DNA of 64,000 nucleotides from Ophioderma brevispina (taxonomy: Eukaryota > Echinodermata > Ophiuroidea > Amphilepidida > Ophiodermatidae). The notes under the pieces are model-generated. The model had not been told where the DNA came from, did no database searches, and was given only the letters and a program-made list of their open reading frames with translations. Shown piece by piece: positions 24,660 through 36,135 of this stretch (within the stretch, counting starts at the first letter, position 1; each line of letters begins with the position of its first letter). The stretch covers positions 62,001 to 126,000 of the forward strand of contig JAMKCH010036026.1 of the NCBI GenBank assembly GCA_023653785.1. Reading direction: 5' to 3'. A program made the translations under genes and the position numbers.

Positions 24660-25039
24660 TCCTCTATTCACTAGCACAATCTGATGCCAAGTTTCCCATC
24701 TGTAGAACAAATTGGTTGACAATATTTTGGGTTTTGAACCATAATGAAAATGATCACAACACAGTTCTTTACAATATCATGCATAACAAACAGGTGTCTA
24801 GTTCAAGGCATTGCCCAGCTTCTGTCTTTGCAGTAACATCTACTGTGAAAGAGAACTTGGAGCACTTGGAATATTAGTATTGTGGCTGCAACTGTAAGTG
24901 TTGTTTTTACCAAAACCTGCGTAAGCTAAGCTAAATAGAGTGAAATTTTCATAAATATGAAAGAAAACAGTTTTTGGTATGTCTAATAATGTTTATGACT
25001 AAATTAAGGTGGGAGATCTTTGATCTTAATCAGCTCAGC

Positions 25040-25395
25040 CATGCAGACAAAAGTCGGGAGGGCGGCAAATTTCAGACGTCGCCATTGGTTTAACACGTAA
25101 AAGCGAAATCTTGACAAAAAATTCTGAATTTTTTATATGTTGTCAAGGAATATTTTCTTATTCCTCAACTCCACTAGAAGGGTTATTTCTGATTTTTTTT
25201 TGTTTGAACAACGAACGAGGACGAGGTCGTATGTGGGTCATGGGAACACCCATGACCGACCCACATCAAAGCACCCAAATTGGTTTGTGGTTTGCACTCA
25301 GTAATTTCTTATGACATATTTGGTGAGTTGCTATGTAATGAATGAGGCTTGGCCGCCACCGCCTGACAAAAGTCAAGCTCTCTTTGTCAATTTAC
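25040..25395 (-). mobile_element. Dispersed element, family F, copy F2
   Basis: Reverse-oriented relative to F1 at 43762-44160. They share CAGACGTCGCCATTGGTTTA, ATATGTTGTCAAGGA, ACGAGGACGAGGTCGTAT, GGGTCATGGGAACACCCATG and GGCTTGGCCGCCACCGCC. A third diverged copy is at 46590-46830. It contains a built-in hairpin around CATGGGTGTTCCCATG. Confidence 0.8.
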
Positions 25396-25543
25396 AGGCT
25401 TCTTTCAACTTTATGGTGAAATTGGTGATCCTTTTGGGGCCGAAAATTTTGTTTTGAGAATATTATACATACAAGTGCTACATGGTTAGAGGGAAATTTC
25501 CCTGAGGTACTGGCTATGGGCCTATCACCCCGAAACCCAAATG

Positions 25544-25670
25544 TTTTATTACACCTCACATGACTCTGGGGATGAGGCTGTTGGGAATAAACTATTTCCC
25601 TAGAGGGAAATAGTTCTTTTAAGAGGAATAGCATGATATTGTTCATGAATATTCATGAGGTGTAATAATT
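25544..25670. repeat. Small foldback with inner perfect hairpin
   Basis: Outer arms TTATTACACCTCA (about 25547) and TGAGGTGTAATAA (about 25658) are inverted. Inside lies AACTATTTCCCT-ag-AGGGAAATAGTT (25590-25615), a perfect 12-bp stem. Confidence 0.65.
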
Positions 25671-26422
25671 ATTTAGTTACATTTTTTGAGAAATGACATA
25701 CAATTGCATAAATATTTTAGGAAATACATTAAACCAAAGGTGAACTTTTTGTAACACCCTGTAATGTATTTTAACATTTCTTTCTCATCCATTGGGAGCC
25801 TAAGACATGAATATTTTGCAATGGTAACCTCTTTGCACCTTAATTAATGTAAACTACCCCATGTTAAAAGGGGGGCTCGCCTCTCTCCACCTCTGGCCCT
25901 GAAAGCTGAAGATGTGGGGCGGCATAAGCAAATGGGGCAAACAGGTGGTCCCTGTAGTGTTGTTAGAAGCTAGAGGAATATATTTGATTCGCGTATGCAA
26001 GGGGGATCTGCGGTCTCTGCTGACGCAATGCTTAATTAAAGGTCACTGAAATTACATAGCTACAAAATAACGACATGAGAAACCATGTGTAAACCTGGGA
26101 CATGTTAGCTGGGAATAGGGAGCCAGATATAATGTTGCAGTTTTTGTGTGTAGTAAGTGGGGTGTATTGATTCTGTACACATTTTAATGATTTTAATATT
26201 ATCTACTCCAGTTTGGTGTGCTTTCTAGAGAGTATGTTTTTATATGCCCAACTGAAGAGCAAGTGTGAGATTTTGACCACCACTCATGCTCCTGGAGCAT
26301 CTAGGTTGTGGCAACCGTTCCAGAGCGGAGCTATTCATTATTTTGAGTGCTGACCACAATAGCAGTAGTGATTTATTCCGTAAATGTTATCAAGGATTAG
26401 GATTGCAAATCTGGCGCACCAA

Positions 26423-26580
26423 TCCTCGCTGGTCTTGTGGTTAGGTAGCTGACCTCATGATACAGTGATCTCAGGTTCGAGGTCCAAGGTCACATATCAA
26501 GGTCAAAGGTCATGTTAGGCCTTTCATTCACTGACCGCGACGGCAGGCGACACAAGCGGTCCGAGGACCAATGTATTTTT
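26423..26580 (+). mobile_element. tRNA-derived SINE head fused to GGTCAAAGG repeat body
   Basis: TCCTCGCTGGTCTTGTGG plus TTAGGTAGCTG resembles a tRNA 5' half with an A-box. GGTTCGAGGTCC at 26474-26485 is a good B-box, at tRNA-like spacing. It is followed by AAGGTCACATATCAAGGTC and GGCAGGCGACACAAGCGG, shared with the dispersed family D repeats. The acceptor stem is not paired, so this is a SINE-like pol III promoter and not a tRNA gene. Confidence 0.6.
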
Positions 26581-26669
26581 GTCATTTTGGTTCACTATTA
26601 TGTGACAAAATGAGCTGGATGCTTTTGATATTTCATGTATTTAAACTTTAACCCAGTGTATCAAAGTAA

Positions 26670-26860
26670 TTAAAAAGATGACAGTTGTATCATAGTGCCC
26701 CATAGTCCAGCTGTGGTGTAATTTCTGTCTGTTTGTAGACAAAAAGATACAAAATTAAAAATTTCTTCCAGAGTATAGTTTGAATTTGCATGTAAGATTA
26801 GGGACAAACTATAAACGGTCTAGATAATAATAAATCTTAACTTTTTAAGCCTTTGTAACA
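26670..26860 (-). mobile_element. Family A MITE fragment
   Basis: GCCCCATAGTCCAGCTGTGG, TAATTTCTGTCTGTTTG, CAAAATTAAAAATTTCTTCC and GCATGTAAGATTAGG match the interior of A3 (32920-33030) and A4 (40300-40380). Both terminal repeats are missing. Confidence 0.65.
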
Positions 26861-27544
26861 GTAGAAAAAAATTGTTAAATTAAAAGAATCTATTGGTTCT
26901 TGACTCCCACTGGAGGCACTGGCCCGATATTTCACATTTTTTTAAAAGGACCCAGGGGCAACTCTGATAATATCATAATAGTATCACCCTTCACAACTTG
27001 AATGTAAAGTAAAGGATTTGCTCTTTACAATTACACCAACTCCTATCATCTCTTAGCCCATTTACCTAATTCATTGCAAGATCTTTGTTATGTCTAGACA
27101 TTCAGAAAATCCAAGGGTGGTCCAAATTTGATGCTTCCCTATTGCCAGATAATTACCAAATCCTTGTCATACTCATGCTCAATTATTTTTTTTTCATTTA
27201 ACTAATAAATTAATATTTTGGCCAGAACCCAGGAGGGGTATTTTCTATTTTGCTACTTTGTGCACGCGGTATGTTATCTTTAGGAAGCAAAACTTGCGAA
27301 CACACTATACGAATTAATATTGAAATTGCATCTATATGCTTTTCAGGCTTCAAAATCCCAAAACTACAGGTCCTTTCTTTCCTATTTTAACCGCAGAGTT
27401 AAAATTTACAAATGCTGGCATAAAAAAATCTTGAGTGTTTCAGCTGATTTCAGTTTTTATACATAATGGGATTTCAGCCAATGGCAATACAATTTTTTTA
27501 ATGATATTGGTTTCAGTGTATAAATGAAAAGAAAGAATTGATGC

Positions 27545-27645
27545 AAAACACACACATGCGCACACGTGCACACACACTCGCACACATGCACACACACTCA
27601 CCCACACACACGCATACATGCACGCACGCACACACAAACATTTGA
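27545..27645. repeat. Imperfect (CA)n microsatellite
   Basis: About 100 bp of CACA with interspersed GCA/TGCG units on the plus strand. The cysteine/valine-rich minus-strand open frames over it (27440-27872) are translations of the repeat. Confidence 0.9.
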
Positions 27646-28122
27646 ATACAAAAAGAATGGCAGTATTTTTCAAATACTAGTAAATCCAGGACTGGTCCAA
27701 GTTTATGTACATCTGACCTATAGTATTTTGCCCAAGGAGTAACTTTTCCCATGTCCTCCACCAGGCTTATTTTAGCTATAGGAATTGTCAATATTCCAGA
27801 TAGCCACTGCTTAGATAATTTCAGCATTTTAATCTGTGACCACTCACACCACTGCAGCAGACCAGAAAACATTCGTCTGAAATTTGAAGAAATTTTAACT
27901 AATTATGTCTTGTGGCATACTCAATAAGCTATGAACCCTTATGGAATTTAGAGGTGTTAACATTCATTCTAGTTGTCATCTTTCATTACGGGAACAGTAT
28001 TTTTAGGAATGCCCATGGCTAATCTTGAAACTTCCACCATGAGGATGCAGTACTAATTATGCCTGAGTGATGGTAGCTATGAGAATTATGACGCACAGAC
28101 GTTCTTCTTGATCTCAAGCAAC

Positions 28123-28190
28123 TTAAAGGGGCATTTTGTGATCCACAACCTCATTCCTAAACTGGCCTAAAAAGTTGAGAGATATCATTG
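28123..28190 (+). mobile_element. Family A MITE, left-end fragment A2
   Basis: TTAA plus AGGGGCATTTTGTGATCC, then CAACCTCATTCC and AAAAAGTTGAGA, matches the ends of A5 and A3. Only the terminal 70 bp or so is recognised. Confidence 0.6.
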
Positions 28191-28738
28191 GGCAAGTGCA
28201 GGAAGGTGACATGCACAATGGCTGCCATGTGATACATCTGTGTGCTTGCCATGTATTAGGTTGACCTTTAATTTATCTTAATTTGGCATAATAGTTGTTG
28301 ATGGGGCTATTATGCCAAATGGCAGCTTTGCACTTACAAATCATGTGAATGCAAGAAGGATTGTATCATTTGAACTGTTAGCCTTTAGTGCATGTGTGCC
28401 TGATGTTCAGCATATATTCAGTGGAAATTTGATCATATGTGTAAGGAATTTGCAATTTTTTTTATTTTTTGCACAGTGTCCTATGTAGCACCTTGATGCA
28501 AGCTCATAACACCAAAATCACAAGAATGGAATCAACTTAAATTTTTGGAATAAGCTTTAACCATATAAATAATAAAGAAAGTGCTAGAGTCACAAATGCA
28601 CCTTTACATATAGCTTCAGCTCAAATCTAGATCAGTGCTACAAGGCCAACTCATTCAGGTCAATCCACCTTCCCATCTGCAACCACAAACATCCTCCATG
28701 TTGTTCCTCATTCACTTAAACTCTTGTAATCATGTTCT

Positions 28739-28788
28739 CTCTCTCTCGAGTAATTTTACTCTCTCTCGAGTAATTTTACTCTCTCTAT
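28739..28788. repeat. 21-bp direct duplication in a CT-rich tract
   Basis: CTCTCTCGAGTAATTTTACT is present twice in immediate succession, followed by a short GT run (28800-28812). Confidence 0.85.
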
Positions 28789-29163
28789 GCATGTATGCAG
28801 GTGTGTGTGTGTGCTTTTTGTTTGCTATTTTTGTTTTTTTGTTTTTTTTGGTGTGGACTATGTACTTGCCAATTCTGGCCCTTTGGTCATTTTTTTCCAT
28901 GTTTCTTGATATTGTGTGATATATTTTATCAATTTGTATATTTTGGTCATGGAGGGTAAATGAATCACTATTTGTTTGTGTTGTTAGCTACTCCTATGAT
29001 CACAGGGCATTTGACAGATTGACAGTATCGGTTTACGCTGTAATGAGCTTTACATTTCATTTCCGCTAACATGATTTACTTGATGGAAAATAGATAACAT
29101 TGAATAGAGATCAGAGGCTAGGAAAAGGTAGGAGTATGAATGATCCCATACATAGGCATAGTG

Positions 29164-29623
29164 TTAAAGGTGCTTAAACAGGCACTGTATCATTTGTAAA
29201 ATAATGCACCCAAATCAGCAAATTTGTGGGTAAACAGAATGATTTATAATAAAACTATACTTTATTCTGGAGTGGTTTTATTCCGTTGAGCGTGGATCAT
29301 GATGTTAGAAACATGAGAAAACGCTTGCCAGAGTTAATTCCCTCGATGCATCCACCCTCTTTGAACGGTCTGTGACATCTGTGGCTTTAGCACAAATTTA
29401 GTACGAGTCTGAGATATTCATGTAATAAACACATTTTTGTTGATTAAAGTTAGACTTAAAATTACTGGATGTCTTCTGAGCCTTGTACTTATGCTTCTAT
29501 ATGTTTTATGGTGTGATATTTTGTGCATAAGATATAAGTGTATTCTTCCCAGGCCCTAGGCTATCATTTGAGAGCAATATGCAAATTTAATATTTTGTTG
29601 AAAATGTGCCTGTGCCACTTTAT
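29164..29623 (+). mobile_element. TTAA MITE, family H, copy H1
   Basis: Starts TTAAAGGTGC with AGGCACTGTATCATTTG and ends GAAAATGTGCCTGTGCCACT plus TTAT, an imperfect inverted pair. Interior landmarks (GGAGTGGTTTTATTC, GAACGGTCTGTGACATCTG, TATTCATGTAATAA, GGCTATCATTTGAGAGCAA) recur in H2, H3 and H4. Confidence 0.75.
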
Positions 29624-29639
29624 TGATCCAAGGCATGGT

Positions 29640-30090
29640 AGTCTCTATGTATCTTTGGAGTGAGCAAGCCTCCTGGATGCTACGTGGGAGGCTGCTCCAC
29701 AGTGAAGGGGCCATTGCACATTTGTCCCCAAAGAAATTTTCCCAACATGAACTTTAGTAAAGTTGTATCTTTGGCTGAGCGTATTGCTGGAATGGTTAAA
29801 GGCCGGACTCTGTAAGATAAAAAAATCATGTAGGTACTGAGGAGCATTTCCCTGTATTAAACACTTGTAAACATACATGTAAATCTTCAACTTAATTTAT
29901 CACAGGTAGGGAGCCATTGGAGGTCGTGCATTAACAGAGATGGGAGTTCACATTTACCAGCAGAAGGATCAATTTGGAAGCGTTGTACTGGAGGGATTGC
30001 AAGTGGTCTAGATCTCTGGCTTTAGGTTTATACAACAAGACAGTGCCATAATCCGACTGTGTTCTAGTCCATGATCATGACCATCCTAGC
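29640..30090 (-). pseudogene. LINE reverse-transcriptase C-terminal remnant, CR1/L2/Rex-like
   Basis: On the minus strand the region reads SDYGTVLLYKP, then DLDHLQSLQYNASKLI, then INLKIYMYVYKCLIQGNAPQ with YLHDFF. These match, in order, the conserved SRLDYGNALLYG, HLxxLQRVQNAAARLI and KILLLTYKCLNGLAPxYLSDL blocks of CR1/L2-type LINE proteins. In-frame stops and a gap separate the first two blocks from the 81-codon open frame at 29645-29890. The catalytic part is absent. Confidence 0.82.
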
Positions 30091-30416
30091 TACTATAGAT
30101 ATATTCGCTGAGCACTTTTTTTTACCATCCTAAAGTTTATATTTTAGGCATGTATAGTGAGTATAAATTATTAAAGAATCATTTCTACCTGAAAACAGTT
30201 GGTGAGGATTTTATCAGGAGCAGGTGCCATTTTTAACAAAACTATACTTGCTTTCACGGAAGCTGCCGCATTTCAAGTCGTTGTTTTGATGTGTTTAGAA
30301 TAACAAAATGTAGGTCGTTACTGGAGGTGATGGTAAGAAGTGTTACTTATTTTGTCTTAGTATTGCGTATACCAGAATGATAAACCACTTCTTATTAAAG
30401 GATCAAATTTGGGTAG

Positions 30417-30795
30417 TTAAAGGTGGATGGCCCTATTTAATGCGACACTGGTCAGGTCAGGTCAGGTTTTTCTTTGAGGGCCTGCTACGGTATTCCTGTT
30501 CCGGGATGGGGGTTGTCGGCGGCAAGATGCTATTACCCCATTGTGTTTCTGAGGAAATCCGATGAGGAGGGTAGCTGATTACCCTGGTAGAACTAAAAAT
30601 CTACCTACAACATCTACCTACAAGGGCATCAGCTCTGGAGAGCTAATGGCAGCCATCCAGCACATTGACGTTAGGAAGGGCATCCGGTCCATTCTCATTT
30701 GCTCCAATGAATCCTCACACAGCAGTATTGCTGTGAATATGAAGTAAAGGGACAAAACCAGATTTAAAACTTTGGTTTAACTACTACTACTACTG
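30417..30795 (+). repeat. Unidentified retroelement 3' region ending in (ACT)n
   Basis: Includes a GGTCA triplication (GGTCAGGTCAGGTCAGG), GGAAGGGCATCCGGTCC (a phrase seen in LINE 3' regions, from memory) and a tail ATTTAAAACTTTGGTTTAAC followed by ACTACTACTACTACT. The tail matches 14880-14925. The (ACT)n tail ends exactly where element H2 begins, suggesting insertion into H2. Its first bases (GGTGGATGGCCCTATTTAA) resemble the B-family terminus. Two 60-codon frames are not recognisable. Confidence 0.5.
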
Positions 30796-31306
30796 CAGGC
30801 ACATTTTCAAACTATGAAATTCCTTCAATTTGCTCTCAAATGATAGTCTAGGACCTTGGAAGAATACATATGTGTTTTACACACAAATAACATACCACAA
30901 AACAGAGAGGAACCTAAATAAAGGCTAAAGATATCCAGTAAATTAATGTTTTAGGCTAACTTTTGGGTTTGCTATAGCTTTAATCAACAAATGTGTCTAT
31001 TACATGAATATCACAGACTTCTACTCATTGATATTAAAGCCACAAAGGTTTCAGACCTGTCAAATGGATGCCATGGAAAACCACTCTGGCATGTGTTTAA
31101 TGCCATATCCGTCATCTGCTGAATAAAAGCATTCCATAGTGGTTTTATTAAAATATATAAAAAATCCGTTTGTTTATCTATAAGGGTGCTGATTTGGGCT
31201 TAAATATTTCAGTTGAGGACAACCAAGCTTAACAACCATGCAAAAATATCAATTTTGACAAATCTTGAGGGCACACTATTTTCCAAATGTGCCAGTGTCT
31301 TTTTAA
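30796..31306 (-). mobile_element. TTAA MITE, family H, copy H2
   Basis: Reverse-oriented relative to H1. GCAGGCACATTTTC lies at the left and GCCAGTGTCTTTTTAA at the right. It shares TGCTCTCAAATGATAG, CATGAATATCACAGAC and CATAGTGGTTTTATTA with H1, H3 and H4. H1 and H2 form an inverted pair around a LINE remnant. Confidence 0.8.
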
Positions 31307-31657
31307 TCATATAAAATTTTCACCTTGGTTGAACGATCATATCCCCAGTACCCCCATCTGTTATGTTTTATGCTGATATTTCAATGCATTTTGATATGAG
31401 AGCTAAAAAACATGATTTTATTTAGGCTCATAGGGGGGGGGAAAATCCCGTTGTAGTAAAATTAATATGGGTCGACTAAAATGGGGCACCTTTTCACTCA
31501 TAACATCCAAATCAAACATCTTTTGGCCCTAAGATTGCACAGGGTAAATGATGAAAATAGTAGTTGTCCTCATCAGATATCAATTTTAGATCACTTCTAG
31601 TAAAATCTGGGATCCTAGGAACATTAAGCTATTAGCAATCGGACCGTTGACCTTTAA
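31303..31657 (+). mobile_element. TTAA MITE, family B, copy B2
   Basis: Shares GATATTTCAATGCATTTTGA, ATGAGAGCTAAAAA, ACTAAAATGGGGC, GCACAGGGTAAATGATGAAA and TAGTAAAATCTGGGATCC with B3 and the reverse of B1. The right end is GGACCGTTGACCT plus TTAA. The left TTAA appears to be shared with the outer end of H2. Confidence 0.75.
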
Positions 31658-31737
31658 CCTCTTTTGCAAATTGACATAATGAAAACTTAAGACAGTTATC
31701 ACAATACTTTTGTCCTATTTCTTGCTTGTGATAAGTA

Positions 31738-32260
31738 TTAAAAGGGTTAAGCAGCGATAATGTGAGAAAATACTTTTTAGCTTATAATTTTCAGAGATAA
31801 GTGTGTACATTTCCATATAACTACTTTAATTTAGGCAAAAAACACTAAATAGTAAAAGAAAAAAGAATTTGAGGAAATTGTCATACGTCTCCTGTAATTA
31901 GGCATACATCGATGGTGTCTCAAAATATACACTAAACAGCTGATTGTGATTTAACCAGTACAGAATAAACGGATCATTAATGTTTTTGTTGGAGGTCAAA
32001 CTGTACAAGTCATGGTGCACAAAAGTCTGGGATAATTACTGGAAAAGCATTTTGATCTCAAGTCGGAGTTTTTATAAAACGCCACGTATAGAAATTACAG
32101 AATCGGATAAAAACTACTGCCTTGTGTTTAATACACAAATTTCAAGCCAACCACTTGCAGGTTGTGTTAGCACACCCATGCCAGTAACAAAAATACCAAA
32201 ATATAAATTTTGATGATTTTTTGATGTTTCGGATCAGCAAATCGTTGCTCCTCCCTTTAA
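31738..32260 (-). mobile_element. TTAA MITE, family J, copy J2
   Basis: The left edge is TTAA plus AAGGGTTAAGCAGCGATAA. The right edge is CGTTGCTCCTCCCT plus TTAA. It shares (reversed) ACACTAAACAGCTGATT, CATGGTGCAC, TTCAAGCCAACCACTTGCAG and ACCCATGCCAGTAACAAAAA with J1. The 77-codon frame inside is spurious. Confidence 0.82.
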
Positions 32261-32783
32261 CAGCATCCATAACTTGTGGTCAAGCCTGCACTGACAACAA
32301 GAAGTGTGAAATTAGTAAGTCTTAAAGCAAACGGCTCTCCCATTGTAGGTGGCACATGCATTCTAAATAAGGATTGCAGACACCTTTTTGCACATTTACA
32401 GTGGGCATGTATATCCCATCGAGTAATTATCCGCTTTCTCTTTTGAGGATATTCAGCATTGGTTGAAATGCGTCTTGCAATTTCCTGTGTGAAAGGAATA
32501 TAAAATGGTGTTGAGAGTCGACGTGATCTGGAAGTCTACCGTGTCGTCCGGTTGGTAGGGTGTGTGGATGTAATGGGATGGTATCTTCCTAACCTTATGC
32601 AACAAAATATTTGTTTGGAATGGATACAAAGTACATCTTTGTATGTGTATGTCATTTAGGGATTAAATCATGTTATGCAGTGATTTGTCAGAAATTACAA
32701 GTGTGCAGTGTATGTTTTTTAATTTTGTGAGGACTGCCCCAGGAAAGTGATAAAATATGTGGACATTTTTGAGTGAAAAGTTA

Positions 32784-33125
32784 TTAAAGGTGTTTTTTTT
32801 GTGATCCCAGCGCCATCATTTTTGTGTATGGTTCACTAGATATCTTACAGTTAAATTACAGTTGAATCTGATGGTGCGTTTTGAGGTTATGAGCGAATGT
32901 TCGTATAACGCTGCCCCATAGGCCACTGTGTTGTAATTTCTGTCCGTTTACGGACAAAAATACAAAATTGTGAATTTCTTCTAGAGTAGATCGAAAATGA
33001 ACATAGGATTTGGCACACATACTATACTTAGGCCAATGATTCAGATGATATAAAAACCTCAACTTGTTTGGGGGTAAGTCGGTAGGGGGGGACACGAGAC
33101 AGTGGATCACAAAATGCACCTTTAA
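32784..33125. mobile_element. TTAA MITE, family A, copy A3
   Basis: TTAA plus AGGTG, a T run and GTGATCC on the left; GGATCACAAAATGCACCT plus TTAA on the right. This is the most complete copy of family A, with terminal inverted repeats of about 25 bp. The interior has GCCCCATAGGCCACTGTG, GTCCGTTTACGGAC and AGATGATATAAAAACCTCAA, shared with A4 and A5. Confidence 0.85.
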
Positions 33126-33861
33126 TTTGAGATGAACCAGTTTCTATCATGGTTACAACCCTTTTAGTATTGACAAGATGGATACAATAATGTGTTGTAA
33201 TCTTCTTCCATGCAGCAAAGCAGTACTTAAAGAGAGGCAAAGAGGGCGCTTCTTCTTTTTCGTACTTCTTTTCTTGCAAATACTGTTTGCAGGTGGTTGA
33301 TCTCCCCTACATATGCTCTTGCAAACATTTGCCAAAAAGCTAGCTGTACATGCAGTATAAGTGTTGCTTCTGTGGGCTTCTTCAAATCTCATGATGAAAG
33401 TTTGTGATATTTTTAGTGTATCAAAAAGAACAAAGGGTAGAAAATTAATGGGGTAGACTTGGTTGGATCTATTGTTTATGGGTAGCCTCAGAGATTTAAT
33501 CATTAATTTATTAATTAAAATACAGATCGTGGTGCTTGCATGTGGATAAGGGTTTTATTAAGATAAAGAGAGGTGAATAGATGTGAAAAGGATAGCAGCG
33601 CTGACCCAGGATGTTGTAGATTTCTGATAGAAATGCATAAGTAGTATTTCAACCAGAACATGGTGTGGCATTGAAAATCGAGGGAAGAATCAGTTAAAAT
33701 ATAGATGACTTCAGGTGCCGCATATATCAGGCTTTAAGTTTTGTTAATCCATTTATCTTTATTTCTTCAAATTAGTCTAGATGGAACACATAGGTACTAT
33801 ATTTAACATTGTTTATTAGGGAAAAGCTGTCTTATGTTTCTACCCCCCTCTTGCCTAAATA

Positions 33862-34055
33862 TTTCTTTATCACTCTCTCTCTATCTCTCTCTCCTCTCTC
33901 TCCTCTAATGGCTCAATATCTCCCTTGTTTACACTCTTTTTCACCCGTGCCATCTTTTATTCCCTTCTTTTGCCTTCCTCCATTCCTCTCGCTGTTTTCT
34001 CATTTTCTATTCTCTCCCTTCTGGACACTCTTTCTTTCTCTCTCCCCCCGTTCTC
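33862..34055 (+). repeat. Polypyrimidine (CT)n tract
   Basis: Long CT-rich stretch (CTCTCTCTCTATCTC, CTTTCTTTCTCTCTCCCC). It explains the leucine/serine/phenylalanine-rich plus-strand frames at 33809-34188. Confidence 0.85.
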
Positions 34056-34499
34056 CATTTTGAACTCTGGATTTTTTTTTTTTTGCTTTCTGTTTATTTG
34101 CCTTTTATTTGCTTTCCTTCAGTGTGTTAGCTCATGGAAACAAATGGCTTCTAATCACTTTCAAACAGTGTTTTCACATTTACATTAATGTCTGTATCTT
34201 GACTTTGGAGCTGACATGGGGTTTCCTTGTCAAATTTTGGTCGAGGTTTGTTTACCTTGTACATAGATGACATCAAATAGGCAGGCCCTCAAATGACAGT
34301 GCAAACTGATATATGGAATAATTCAAGTGAAAGACAATGCAAGGATGCAGTGCGTATATTTCTGCATGGCGTGCAACGATATGGTGTACGTGCTCTAGTA
34401 TATTTGGGTTTACTTCTATTCCATAGAATATACACTGTATCCAGCTATTTTATTTTCTTTCAATTGCACGTCCATATCGAAAATTATCTCTTTTTGCTC

Positions 34500-35240
34500 A
34501 GTTTCGAAGAAGCCCCATATTAAAAGAGACCTCAAAACGGGTGTTTTTGGGCTTTTGAAGAATTTTTGCTGATAAATCACTTGATTATTTTTTCCCTGTT
34601 CACCTTCTAATTCGATTTTGCATAATGTACATGACCCATTTTTGTCCTTTCTTCTCCAAATTTGGTTCAATTCCTTTATGAAATTGTCGTTGTTATGAAG
34701 TTAGAACACTAGTCCCCCTGAAAAATCGCTCCCAATTTACACGGGCTGTATACGATTTTGTTGTTTAGTCTGATGACTTGGAATGAATTAGGAGGCTCTT
34801 TTGATTAAAAAGCGTTTGCAGACGCATTCGCCGTTCAAACGGCATTCCATGAGGATAGTTTGCTACCCAAACCCCAAAAACTCTCTGACTGGTTGGTGAG
34901 ATTTGGCGGCGTTAATGAAGAAAAAAGCAACCATCCTCCTTTCACATCCAATCCGCCATGAGCGTGACCTGAGCAACACAATACATTATACGCTATAAGC
35001 GTATTTGGTGAAAATAAACTTGGACAAAAAGTATACTACATATTCATCCATCTCTCAGCTGCTCACTGAGTTTGGTTTGATATACTTAGTGCCTAAATTC
35101 AAGGAAAATGTGCTATTTTTGGTCAGACAACGGCGTCCATCCCTACTTGTTTTTATATTGTGTGACCATCCCCAAAATACCCGTTTTTTAAAAATCATCT
35201 ATTCGTATAGTGGGGCATTGATCAAGCCCTATGTTAATTA
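34500..35240 (+). repeat. Tandemly duplicated unknown unit, copy P1
   Basis: Matches P2 (35428-36135) over its whole length at about 929-bp offset. Shared landmarks are GGGCTTTTGAA, TTGCTGATAAAT, TGTTGTTT, TGATGACTTGG, ACGCATTCGCCG, CGGCATTCCATGA, GGTGAGATTTGGCG, CATATTCATCC and GGAAATGTGCTATTTTT. The copies differ by many substitutions and short indels. The 98-codon frame at 35005 is not conserved in P2, so coding is unlikely. Confidence 0.8.
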
Positions 35241-35427
35241 CTTTTATGGAGAATTAAACATTGAGCTTTCCGACCCCCCTGTCACTGTTGGAGAACACTA
35301 ACATATTTATAAAAAAAAGAAAATGAAAAATAGGTATATATTTGAGTGTGGTGTTACATATTGAGCTTCCGAATCTCCACTCCCCACGAATGGGATAATG
35401 CATATGGTAAAGTATTCCTCTTTTACT

Positions 35428-36135
35428 AAGTGTCGAAGAATGTCTGTAATGAAACATACCTCGAAAATGGGTCTTTTGGGCTTTTGAATGATCTTGCTGA
35501 TAAATTACTTGATAATTTTTCCCCGGTGCCTTCTTTCGATTTTGTATATGTACACTACCATTCTGTCACAAATTTGGGTCAATTTCTTTATGAATGTCGT
35601 CGGGGGGGGGGGCCCTGAAGTTAAAAACACTCAGTCCCTTTAAAACTCGACCCCATTTACATGGCGTATACTATTTGTTGTTTTGGTGTGATGACTTGGC
35701 ATAATAGGAGCTCTCTATTAAAAAGCGATGCAAGACGCATTCGCCGGGCGAACGGCATTCCATGAAGGAAAGATGTGGCTACCCTAACTCCTCTCCAAAC
35801 TGCTCTGATTGGGTGAGATTTGGCGCCGGCCTGAAGAAAATAAAAACCTAGTCCCCTACCACCAATCGCCATGAACGATGACCTTAGCGTACAATACAAA
35901 GGTCCTGATAAGCGTATTTATTGAAATACTTGACCGAAATATATTACATATTCATCCCGCACCCACTCAAATTTTCATTTCGTATCACTATGTGTGCCAA
36001 ATACAGGAAATGTGCTATTTTTTGTCAGACACGGCGCCCAAACCCATTTATTTTTATTTGTGGTGACCTCGGCCAAAATGCCGTAAAATCGTCTATTCAT
36101 AGTCATATGTTAATTATGTTTACTGAGATTATTTA
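35428..36135 (+). repeat. Tandemly duplicated unknown unit, copy P2
   Basis: Second copy of the unit described for P1. It contains a G-run (about 35603-35612) missing in P1. About 190 bp of non-matching sequence separates the two copies. No terminal inverted repeat was found, so it may be a segmental tandem duplication and not a transposon. Confidence 0.8.

Noticed and set aside
26423..26495. Possible functional tRNA gene
   Set aside because: Boxes are present but the acceptor and anticodon stems do not pair, and the sequence runs on into a dispersed repeat.
27440..27872. Cysteine/valine-rich minus-strand frames
   Set aside because: Direct translation of a CA microsatellite.
30562..30747. 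Apparent KIQ-like motif (MAAIQHIDVRKG) on the plus strand as a third IQ exon
   Set aside because: It lacks the acidic VDIDL lead and basic IQ half, has no splice sites, and lies in a retroelement 3' region.
33809..34188. Leu/Ser/Phe-rich frames resembling membrane proteins
   Set aside because: They translate a polypyrimidine tract.
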